Source of the DNA: Ficedula albicollis
Lineage: Eukaryota > Chordata > Aves > Passeriformes > Muscicapidae
Direction of reading: 5' to 3'
Length of the DNA stretch: 64,000 bases
NCBI RefSeq assembly: GCF_000247815.1
Contig: NC_021673.1
Location: forward strand, 106,469,174-106,533,173
The notes under the pieces were generated by a model. The model was not told the DNA's origin. It was given only the letters and a program-made list of their open reading frames with translations, and did not search any database. A program made the translations under genes and the position numbers. Of the stretch, positions 52,596 through 64,000 are shown one piece after another; the first letter of the stretch is position 1; each line of letters opens with the position of its first letter.

Positions 52596-52841
52596 AGAAT
52601 GACTGAATTAATTGTGTTGGAAAAGACCTCTAAGATCATCAAGCACACCTATGACCAAACATCATCGTATCAACCAGACCCGATGGTTGGCAACCAGCCC
52701 AGTCTTTCTTTAAACTCCTCCAGGGGTGGCGACTCCACCACCTCCCGGGCATCCCGTTCCAATGTCTAATCACCCTTTCTGTGAAAAAATCCCTCTAATG
52801 TCCATCTGAAACCTCCTCTGGCGCAGCTTGAGATGATGGCA
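52596..52841 (-). mobile_element. CR1-like LINE 3' fragment, copy 2
   Basis: The duplicate of the element at 51270, carried along by the 1,326-bp duplication. It retains a CCAGTCTTTCTTTAAAC segment that the first copy lacks. The first copy has CTGAGTGCCAC at that place. Confidence 0.75.
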
Positions 52842-53116
52842 TATGATACAGAAAGAGTGCTGCATAGTACTTATACAGCATACATACCTATGTATAGTAC
52901 TTATATAGCATACACATCTATGTATGTATACAGATGAGTATCAATAAAAGATGTTCTCCCTCCTCCCGTGGGTGGGCCGGTAACTTTCAGAAGGAGGATG
53001 AAGTGACAGACGTGCGAAGTGGCAAACGCTGTGAAGGCAGCTGGCACGAGGTGCTAATCCCGAGCCCCGGCTCAGACCACGGCTACAAACAGCTGCTCCC
53101 GAGGGGCCGGGCGGGA

Positions 53117-54830
<1,714 letters not shown>

Positions 54831-55070
54831 TTTTGCTAGAGTAGGGCAGTGTAAACCTGTGCAGTTCCGTCCAGAAGAATGATGTCATAAATATACCTGT
54901 GTTGTGGCTGCACTTTGTACGTGCCTATCACATTTTTTCCCTCCCCAGACGAAATTCCACTGTTGTTACAAGACAGTATTTGTTAGCCGTATACCATATT
55001 GGTATGTGGCATTATTCAGGACGCCGTCAGAGAAGATGACAGGCAATCTTATAAAATTTAGACCTTAGAG

Positions 55071-55130
55071 TCATAGAATAACCCAGGTTGTAAGGAATCC
55101 ACAAACATCACAGAAGTACAACTCCTTGGG
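55071..55130 (-). mobile_element. Short CR1 3'-end remnant
   Basis: AGTCATAGAATAACCCAGGT, then TGTAAGGAATCCAC and ACAACTCC, resembles the reverse complement of a CR1 3' terminus (CATAGAATCACCCAGGTTGG in typical copies). Only about 60 nt are recognisable. Confidence 0.65.
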
Positions 55131-55327
55131 GTCTATTCTGGTTTTCTTTGGTGTCAATCAGGGTTTTTTGTACTTCACAAGCATTTCTTGGGACAATTCT
55201 GCATATTGAGCACTTAATGTTTGCAAAATAGGAAAAAGAATTGTAGCCTTATGTACATTTTAAGAATGTACAGGTATTCATTAGTTATATTGAAATTCAT
55301 AAGTCGCAAAACGCCTTCTTTTCTTTT

Positions 55328-55329
<2 letters not shown>

Positions 55330-55366
<37 letters not shown>
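55330..55366. repeat. (T)37 homopolymer
   Basis: Thirty-seven consecutive T, preceded by a CTTTT-rich stretch. There is no clear retrocopy next to it on the - strand. Confidence 0.9.
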
Positions 55367-55369
<3 letters not shown>

Positions 55370-57943
55370 TGTGGGAATGTCTATTGCCCTGTGGATACAT
55401 AACCGATTTTTTTTGTTGTCTACATACTAGGCAGCTAGCTGCAGCCAGGGCCAAAAGTTACGCCTTCTCTCCTAGCCCTTGCTGTACTTCCTTTGCATCC
55501 CAGAACATACAGAAATGTAGAGTTTTGCCATCCCTTACAAAAATCAAGGAAGGTCTCTTTACTAGAGTCATGTGAAGTGAGGTGCTCTGTAAAAATATAT
55601 TGCTGTTATATAATGGACTATTAAAGTGATATGCTAAAGTTAAAAGGTTTCTAAGTGATCCCAGGGTGCCAGGAACTTTTGATTGAAATGCTGTAGTATT
55701 CTTAGTTGCAGTAGGAATAACTAGGACAGTGCTGAATGGCTCTTGTCAGCAATGTTGATTTTTAAGCTTGTATTATAACTTTTCGGTTAAGCATATCAGA
55801 AAGTCAGAGTTTTTTAGTGGCCTGTAACAGAGGCGATGTTTGAACTTATTCTTGGTACTTAATACTTCTTCTTGGAACTTAATATCTTGGGTCGTTGCAA
55901 AAGTAAGTGTAATTCTTTGTTATTGTTTACTTAGAAGACCTCCACATAAAATGTTTCAGTGCAGTGAACTTTATATCCCTTCTCTCTACCTCTAGCGTTT
56001 CCTTCCGTGGTGTAAAGTCTTGATCAGTTAAGGGGAGATCCAAACTGCACTTAGGGCACTTGACACCTCCTTATGTACCTTGAGGCCCCGAGCAGCCCTT
56101 TTTTGCATTGCATGCTTTATGACTTGGTCTCTGCCTCAGAGAATTTGCAGCCTACATCAGATAGAGGTGAAAGGATTTTGTTCAAAGCCACTTTGGGAGC
56201 CTTTGTCAAATACAGTGGTTAAATTAGTTGCAGTTGTTGCTTCTCTTCCTGGGAAATGGTCACACAGTTCCTAGTCTAGATCGCTATTTTCTTGTTTTCC
56301 AGTCTTGCATGCAAAGTACAAGATCACAGAATACAGGAAAACAGTTTCTCACAGTCTCTGTGAACACAGAATCTGTGCTTAAGTTATAATTTCTAACAAA
56401 TTCGATTTTTTAAAAAATAGCTTTGGATTATATATGAAATAACGTTGAATCATTGATTATATAATGATTTAGCAATACGTTCTGTGTAACTGTCTGAAAA
56501 GGGATGAAAGGAGGCTTTTTGTTGTGAGATTCAGTGCGTTATGTTACAGGTATCCACAGTGAAGAAGCTTTCAGGCTTATACACAGCAGTGTGTGATACG
56601 TTTGTGTTCAAATACAAGTCTCAAGTGTATATATTAGATGTCTTCCTCCCCTGCTGGGCACATTCTGAGAAAATACCGTAGTAGCAAACTGTATCCCAGT
56701 GATTTTTGTTTCTGGAGAATGTTCTTTATGATCTTGTTGAAGTTACAGTTTAAGGTTCTACAGTAATACAAAGATGTTGTCTCTGGACATATCTTGTTGT
56801 TACATAGGTAAGCAGAGGTGTTTTTTTAAAATTATATAATTATCCACTTCAAGCATAGTAAAAAATGTTGCCGCTTTTACAAAGAATGTGGCACTTGAAG
56901 ATTAATTTAATCAGCCTAGCTGTTCTCTCATCTGCGTTGTTACATTAGTGCTTGCATTTCAGTTTGGGCAGGCAGACTGATTTCATATGAAACTGTCATG
57001 CTCAGTCAAGTCAGATTGTCTTTCTGCTTGAGGACAAAGCTTAAGCATACTTTTTGGAGATTTTTTTCTTGTATTTGTATTTCAAGGGAATTCTCAGAGA
57101 AACAATGCTAGCTTCCCCTTCCTAGCTAAATCAGTTTATTTCAGGTTTGCACTAACATAATTTGACATTAGTTTTCAGAAGTTGTTCTGAGTCACTCATT
57201 TTCCTAAGACTAAGGGACACTTCCTCATTGCTTCTTTATGCACTGAGTGAACAGATGAGATTTTTAGCTGGTGAATCGGCCCATTTCTTTATCCAGAGTG
57301 CTGAAGTTGAATACCAGAGATGTAAATATGCAAAGTAATAATAGAAAAGTCTGCAATGTACTAGGTGACATATTTCTGTTAGTGTCTGTGGCTGAAGCCA
57401 GCTAAGCTGGTCTTAGGCTGTGTCTCTAGGTTTACTTGTCTTTTTTTAGACTGCATAACTGTCTCCTCAGGAAATACACTTCTTCTGAATTGATGGTTAT
57501 GAAAAGCCTTTTAAAGGAAACGTGCAAAGGATTCTTTTCAAAATTCTTTCAAATAAGTGCTTCGGGTAATGAATTGTAGCTGCAATTCCATTAGAAATTG
57601 AAGTAATTGACTCTCCCTCAGCTAACTAGGATTTAGTTTGTGATGTGAACTGAAATACAGTGATTGAAAGAAGAAAAGTACTTAGTGGTGACTTAAAGCC
57701 ATTAATTCCCTGGAGGAAGAGGTATGCCTGTTAACAGAAACACGAAATCCGTGAGGCCACTTCACAAGCGTGTTGTGTCCTGTGTAGACAGTGCAGACAG
57801 GCTGCAGTGTGCCAGGGGCGAGCAGATCTCTCAGCCAGATGTGACCCCCGTGGTCGTTACAACTCAGCAATGCAGTGGATTGGCTTTGCTGAAAGAGTAA
57901 GCATATGCCACTTTGCTTAGCTGTATCTGATTTTTCTCTTCCC

Positions 57944-58062
57944 AACATCTCATGTGTGGGAAACACCTCTCATGTGTGGGAATTCTGTAAGACTAGCATT
58001 TTTACCATCTCATGTGTGGGAAACACCTCTGTGTGGGAATTCTGTAAGACTAGCATTTTTAT
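57944..58062. repeat. Short direct duplication
   Basis: CATCTCATGTGTGGGAAACA, then GTGTGGGAATTCTGTAAGAC and TAGCATTTTTA, is repeated. The second copy lacks the inner TCATGTG. Confidence 0.87.
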
Positions 58063-59267
58063 GCAACTTGTTAGTAATATAGTCAAGTCTTGTATGCAAA
58101 TTAAATTTAGGGATATTGCTTTATTTGGTATATGTTCATTAGTTCAACAATATGGAGAGTCTTATCAAGTATCTTATCAAGTGGGAAAAAGGTACCTTGT
58201 TTACATACACAGTATTTAGAGCTCTTTAAGTATTCCATATATGTATACCTGAACGTTTGTACTGGTCTCAAATCTTGTATTTGTGTATCCATTCTAAATG
58301 TAGCCAAATTATTTACCACTAATAGATTAGATATAGATTTCATGCGTGCACACGTGACTGTGTTTTTTTGCTTTGCCTTCTTGGGAGGTTGCAAGAAAAT
58401 TTAAATACACCTGGGGCAGATCAGCACCTGGAAAGAAATGTTGTTAAAATGAGAAAACAAAGATAAGGGATTGTTGGATTGCTTATTAAAGAAATGCTTA
58501 GTGCTTTCTAGAAACATACAGGAAAACGTCATCTACTTTATCTCATCTCATCCAAAAATGAGATGGATAGAATTTCTCTTCAGGAACATTGGTTTCTGTG
58601 TTATGTGTCTGGAAATAAGTTCAGCCAAGGATGATGTGGCCTTATAAGAGTCTGTGTTTCTGCAAATAGGTCGAGTGTGGCGGGGGTGGTGTGGGATATG
58701 CCCATGCAGACTTCAAAGGGCTGCACTCTGGGTAATCCAAGAGCCAGTTACTTTTTCCACTACCTTGAAAGAAGTTAAGGTCTCCACGTGCATAAGAACA
58801 TTTTGTGTATATGTAACCTAAGTTTTTGATTGAACTGATCATTTTGCCAGTAAAACTCAATTTATGAACTCCTAAAGTATTCTTTGTCCTCACTGACGTT
58901 CAGAAAAAAAGGATAACTTAAAAAAAGAAAATGCTCAAATTAATGCAAGGACAGCTACTGTAACACTGAAATCAGATGATTCATAGCAGATCATACAGAT
59001 AAAACTGTTGACACAATTACAAAAGCACTAATTCCAAATAAACTGTGGATTTCCTTTGTTACTGTATTTTTATCCCCGGTGGTAAAAAGTAGTTAAGTTG
59101 CACTGCAAGATGTTTTGATTTGAATGGCTCTTGGATCTTGAAGGCATGGAATTTACCATGTTGCATCATAGGTGCAAAACTAATTTGATTTTATTTTTAA
59201 CCACCACTTTAGTGAACAATACGTTACTTTTGTATCACTAGTGTTTGTCTAACTTCTATTAACTGCT

Positions 59268-59481
59268 TGAATTCTTGTACTTGCTGTTATTACTTGTGAT
59301 AGCTCTTGTATTTGCTGTTATTACTTGTGATAGAGTTTTTTCTATTTTTTTAATTTATTTTTTGGACAGCTGGGAATTGCAGGTAAAAATTCTTGTACTT
59401 GCTGTTATTACTTGTGATAGAGCTTTTTCTATTTTTTTTTAATTCATTTTTTTGGACAGCTGGGAATTGCAGGTAAAAACA
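59268..59481. repeat. Direct duplication with an inner triplicate
   Basis: TTGCTGTTATTACTTGTGAT occurs three times. The following block ending TTGGACAGCTGGGAATTGCA-GGTAAAAA occurs twice. Confidence 0.88.
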
Positions 59482-60642
59482 GGTAGTACTGTCTAGTAGT
59501 ATCTTTCAACATTGTTGAACAGAATTTCTTTTTTAAGATAATTTGCTAAAATGGAAAATTTTAATTCCATGTTATATTTTAGGTACCTTCAGCTTTTGTA
59601 TGGAAAATCCTAGCAAGTATATTGTTTTTTTTTTTTTAATTAGAAGTGGCACTTGATGGTATTTTTCCACTCTGCTAGAGGAAAAACTCTTGCTAGTTTT
59701 TTTAGAAAATTTGTATTTCCCTTTCAGGAGGCATCTGAGGCAGATAAGCTTCATTCAGTGTGTTTTCTGTTAGTCATGTCAAAGTTTATTTTATTTTAGC
59801 AAAGTTAATAACCTTTGAATTAGGTTTGAACATTCAGATAGAGAATGGATAGACTTTTGCACTTAAAAGTGTCAGAGAGGATGTGCTGAATGTGTTTCAG
59901 CACAATCTGGAATGAGCAGAACTTTATTTCCAGTCTCAGTAAGCAGATGCTTCAGGCCAGGGCTGAGACCAAGAACTTGGGCACAGAAGAGTGTTTTTAG
60001 CCCCAGTCTGATTTCTGTACTCTGTGTAGGAGAATTGCCAACTCCTCCACTTTTTTTTAATAAGCACCTAATAGGCAAATTGTAAAAGTGCATGAAAATT
60101 GAGAAGTGTTGGAATTTTGGAACCAGAGTCGAGCCTTGTGGAAAAAGGACCTTTTCCAGTGTCAGGATGGGGTGTGAGATTAAGAATTGTCACACCCCAT
60201 CCTAATGTTGAGAACCTCTGGTGTTTCATTCTTTGTTGATAGTAAGTGAAATTATGTGTGACAAGGTGGGGTGAAGGAGACAATTGGAACATAAACAAAG
60301 GTTGTCCCATACTTGCCGTATCTATTAGGGTATGTTAATTGACAAAGGATTTGAGCCATTCATTTGTCTTGGCATATTTATTCTGATCGCTGAGTGAATT
60401 GGGGTCATGTGCTGATAGAAGCTATAGGATTTGTGCTTCCTTCCTTCCAGAATTCAGAATGGAATGCACTGATGAAAGTTGAAGAAATGTCATGTAGCTG
60501 TTTTCTGGTGGCATTTGTTCTACAGTTCCTATACAGTACAATCCAATAATCACTTAAATGTCATTTTCACAGGCAATCAGACTTCTACAAATCCCAGATG
60601 GTCATTAAAAAGAAATCTGATTTGCAACTGCAAATGTAGCCC

Positions 60643-61020
60643 ATTGAGGCAATGTGCAAAGAGGTAAAAGAAAAGAAGGAAACTCTGAAAAATCGAGTTC
60701 TAAATGTGCTAAACTCCCCTGCATGTTTAACTCCTAATCTATGCTGGATTTTTCATTGCATAGGTGAAAAAAATGCTGCATCTCTGAGATGCTTTAAAAC
60801 TAAATGAATTGCAATCAAATGTATTATGATGATATTATTGAGGCAATGTGCAAAGAGGTAAAAAAGTCTGAAAAATCGAGTTCTAAATGTGCTAAACTCC
60901 CCTGCATGTTTAACTCCTAATCTATGCTGGATTTTTTTATTGCATAGGTGAAAAAAATACTGCATTTCTGAGATGCTTTAAAACGAAATGAATTGCAATC
61001 AAATGTATTATGATGATAAG
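60643..61020. repeat. Direct duplication, 194-bp period
   Basis: ATTGAGGCAATGTGCAAAGA begins at 60643 and 60837, and both copies run to GTATTATGATGATA. The second copy lacks about 15 nt (AGAAAAGAAGGAAAC) and has several single-base differences. Confidence 0.9.
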
Positions 61021-62840
61021 ACTATTGCTGCAGAAAACTGTTTTAAAAATGGAATAATAACTTCCCATCAGGGATTTTGCTTAATGAAGAGCAGGATAAA
61101 ATGTGCAGACCCACAAAGGGCAGGTCAGAGAAAGAACATAGGTCTTTGTCAGCATTATTAACTTGTGTGAGTCTAGTGAAAAAACTCCTGAGTGCTTTCT
61201 GAGGCTACACCACAGAAAAACCTACCTACACCAAAGAGCTTCATTAAGGCTGCATGGAAAACATTGCCTCTAAGACTTCCAAATTTGAGGTATTTGGTTT
61301 CCTAAACAAAAGCTAATTTTCCTGTGCAACTTGTAAGTACATAACATAGTGCATAAACTTCCTGAGCAGGAATTATGTTTTACGTATTAATATTGAGAAA
61401 TAAAAGACAAGAGGGCCAAGAAAATGTGCAGAGCTTATTGTCTGCCTGAATCTTCCCTAACTGCAGTGACACAGTTTTATCTGTATTTTAGAAATGCTCT
61501 TGTCTAAAAGGCTTTTGTAAGCTTGGAAGAAAATAATGTCCCTCTGAAATACTGAATGATGTTGAAATAGTACAGATATCACAGAAAAAACCCCCAGCAT
61601 TAAATGAAGTCAACGGTGTGTGAAAAGAAGCACTGACTTAGGAATTTTGCTTCCATTTTGCTCATAACTATGTGTTTTATTCTGTATTTCAATGGAACGT
61701 GTAGGATAAAGGAATGATGAAAGGGAAGAAGAAACTGAGTGTGTCTAGTAATTCTTAATATTCTATGAAAATACTTGTCGTATTTGCTAAAAAACCCATT
61801 AGTTTTTCCTGTAAGAGCCAGATGAAATATGATCTTACTCAATGTATAGAAAAGGGCTCAGAGATAGTAGCAGTTTATTACAACCTTACTGCTGACGTAG
61901 CAATCCCAACACTCAATTTGGGATTTTGTCATAGGCACTGATACAATTTTTGACTTGAGTGTAGTTCATTAATTATTTTGGGAACCTACAGGCTATTTGG
62001 CTGCATCCTATAATGTGGTTCACTATCTTTGCATCAAAGTCTTTTACATGAATTTACAAAACTTAGAGGAGGAATAATAGTGGAATCCTGGATATTTTTT
62101 TTTTTTATGGTTGTAATTTAAGAAGCAATCCTCTATGGTCTTCTGAGCAGACACACAGTAACCCTGTGAGGATGGGAAGGCAGTGCATGGGTTTAGGGTA
62201 GTGAGAACTTTTCTGTGTTGAGGGAATATTGATGGTCCTGAGACAATGTCTCTTGCATTTTGGGACATAATTTTGTTTCCTTATACTACTCTTCCTCAAG
62301 TTATTTCCCCTATCCATTATTTTATTTAGATAAGTAATGACATTTCAGAATTCCTCAGATGAAAAATCAATTCTTATTCTGAGTCGTGGAGCTAGTATGT
62401 TTAAAAAGCTTGTATGTTATGTCCACACACTCATATTATACTGCATTATAATTATGTTTGAAGAAAGCAAGAAAATTTCCACAGGAAAACAAATGTTCAT
62501 TTTGTTGTGCATTGGTTTTGTATGTTTTGGTATAAACTTGGCACCAGGTCAGTTGTCTCTTTACAATTATTATGTAATTTAAATTTTGAGAAAGAGGGAG
62601 AAAAGTTCGCTAATAGCAGACCCTGGAACGTTGTGAAATTTGCTGTATCAAACATGCCTGGCTGCCCCAGTGACGCCATCAGCAGAGGGAGCAGCTCATG
62701 GAGTGTCAGCAGGCAGTCTTGTCTTGGGCTGAGCCAGGACTTTGAGTGCTGCTGCAACAGTGGGTGAAAAGTCTCCAAATGAGCTCATGTAGACTTTGCT
62801 TGAGAATGATTAACTAAATCCCTGTTTTCATGGGAGCTTC

Positions 62841-62980
62841 AGCTGTGGTCACGTGACGTGATGCAGACCAAGATCATCACCTATCAGTGCAAACACATGG
62901 CAAAGTCAGCCCATGTTGTTACTTATCTGGGAGAGCGCAAGGGGGCTGGGGCGTCTCGAGCAAAGCCTATTGGTGAGGGA
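62841..62980 (+). promoter_or_regulatory. Candidate internal promoter with CLEAR/E-box, GC-box-like and inverted CCAAT motifs
   Basis: GTCACGTGAC at 62848-62857 is a perfect palindromic CLEAR-type E-box (bound by TFEB/TFE3/MITF, also USF). It overlaps a second ACGTGA core. GGGGGCTGGGGCG at 62941-62953 resembles a GC box, and ATTGG at 62969-62973 is an inverted CCAAT box. Such clustering in AT-rich intron suggests an alternative promoter. No transcription evidence is available. Confidence 0.35.
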
Positions 62981-63192
62981 GTTTCTGTGTGAGCTTTCTT
63001 AAAGAAGCACTTCCTTTTTACTCGTAATTCTGCGTGGGAATGTATACCAAGCAGTTTCCTCTAAGACACCAGAAGGTTTACATAGTTCTTCTGCTTCTAT
63101 GAGAAGAGAAGAAATGCTGCTACAACATCTTCTTATGGCTGTAATTTTTTCATTTACCTGTATTGTGGAAAGTTAGTTTTCTGTTTTCTGAG

Positions 63193-63279
63193 ATGCGTAA
63201 CTCAGTAAAGGATGTTCTTGAAGATGACTCAAATAGAAGTGATGTTGCTGCCCATGAAAAGGTTCCTTCTGGAATCTTG
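63193..63279 (+). CDS. Candidate 29-codon alternative exon of the downstream gene
   Basis: After a pyrimidine-rich acceptor (GTTTTCTGTTTTCTGAG) an ATG opens directly. It reads 29 codons, giving MRNSVKDVLEDDSN, RSDVAAHEKVPSGIL, and ends at a perfect donor (TTG|GTGAGT). The exon is exactly 87 nt, so it is frame-neutral if internal. It lies 340 nt after the E-box cluster. It could encode an alternative N-terminus of the next gene, presumably LPIN2. I do not recognise the peptide. Confidence 0.4.
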
Positions 63280-64000
63280 GTGAGTTTGACAGATTTATTG
63301 CTAAATATGGGTATATAATTTCCTGTAACACAGTTAAAATATATTAAAAAATTGACTGCCTATATTTAATGTATGTGGAACACTTTAAATAGGCATTCAA
63401 CAGACTTACTTTGTTTCCCATTTTTGTTCCCTAACTGCTCTGTACAGTACTAGGAGCAATGCTAAACCTGCAGCTGAAATCTTTTCTTGGAAACAAAGAT
63501 GTTTTTGTTGAGTAGATCTGGTGCTACAGTGGTCCTGTTTTACAGGGTCATTTTTTCCCCCCAGTTTTTCCAGGGTACAAAATAGAAACTAGTAAAATAC
63601 TTTCTAAAGATTTTTCTCTGCTTAAGGAAAGTTTCTGCCTCATAAATTTATATGTGTGCACATATAGGGAAAATGAGATAAACTAAGGTAAACCACTGCT
63701 CTGCATGTTTTTTATTTTGTTCCACCTAATCTCTTGAAACAAATACAACATCTTTGCTGTTTACATCATGTGGTATTTGATGCATCTTGACCCTCTAAAT
63801 GTATCTCAAAACAGATGGAATTTATGAATGTCTACTGTCCTGGAAGCTAAGATCTGCTTCTGAGTAACTTTTTTTTTCAGTGAAAGTTAATATTCATGCC
63901 CTCTAAAGTTGTAGCTCTCTAGAGCAATCTGGTATCTTGCCTTTGAGCAACTTGCACTCTTCTTTTTCTCTTGTTGAACTAGGCACTTGTATAAAAGTGA
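63280..64000 (+). other. Presumed intron continuing past the window end
   Basis: AT-rich sequence with no exon, repeat family or RNA gene recognised. Confidence 0.5.

Larger units (their letters stand above)
54831..62840 (+). other. Presumed first intron of the downstream gene (LPIN2)
   Basis: AT-rich sequence without convincing exons. It contains a CR1 tail at about 55071-55130, a run of 37 T at 55330-55366 and three short duplications (57944-58062, 59268-59481, 60643-61020). Confidence 0.5.

Overview
The window looks like bird nuclear DNA. It holds spliced vertebrate muscle-gene exons with GT-AG borders and long AT-rich introns. It also holds several 3' ends of sauropsid CR1 LINE elements, ending in TTCTATGATTCTATG-like tails. 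Nothing bacterial or viral was recognised.

Positions 526-39976 (+ strand) carry the 3' two thirds of MYOM1 (myomesin-1), the M-band protein that cross-links myosin thick filaments in the sarcomere. I read 27 consecutive coding exons whose splice phases all agree. They encode about 1,143 residues: the end of FN3 domain My4, FN3 domains My5-My8, then Ig domains My9-My13 joined by short helical linker exons. A 109-codon exon between My6 and My7 is the EH segment that identifies MYOM1 rather than MYOM2 or MYOM3. It can be skipped without a frame change. The first base is inside an intron, and the gene's 5' part lies upstream.

MYOM1 appears to have two alternative ends. The last exon can be read through to a stop at 39974-39976. 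Alternatively an internal GTAAGT donor after 39919 joins two further exons (42887-43010 and 44327-44553), giving a 116-residue basic, hydrophilic tail with its own AATAAA 38 nt after the stop. Chicken myomesin is known, as I recall, to have heart and skeletal isoforms with different C-termini. This locus seems to show the mechanism.

Positions 44600-50980 look intergenic. Positions 50982-54583 are structurally odd: a 1,326-bp tandem duplication, two arrays of a GC-rich 70-bp unit, and an uninterrupted run of 601 G. Next comes a CpG-rich stretch (54584-54830) that looks like the promoter and untranslated first exon of a gene on the + strand. By synteny with other amniotes this should be LPIN2, which follows MYOM1 on the same strand, but no LPIN2 protein sequence is visible here. 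The rest would be its first intron, with a possible internal promoter and alternative exon near 62.8-63.3 kb.

Many introns contain short direct duplications of 50-190 bp, one of 907 bp, and a pure 106-copy hexanucleotide array. Some may be assembly artefacts.
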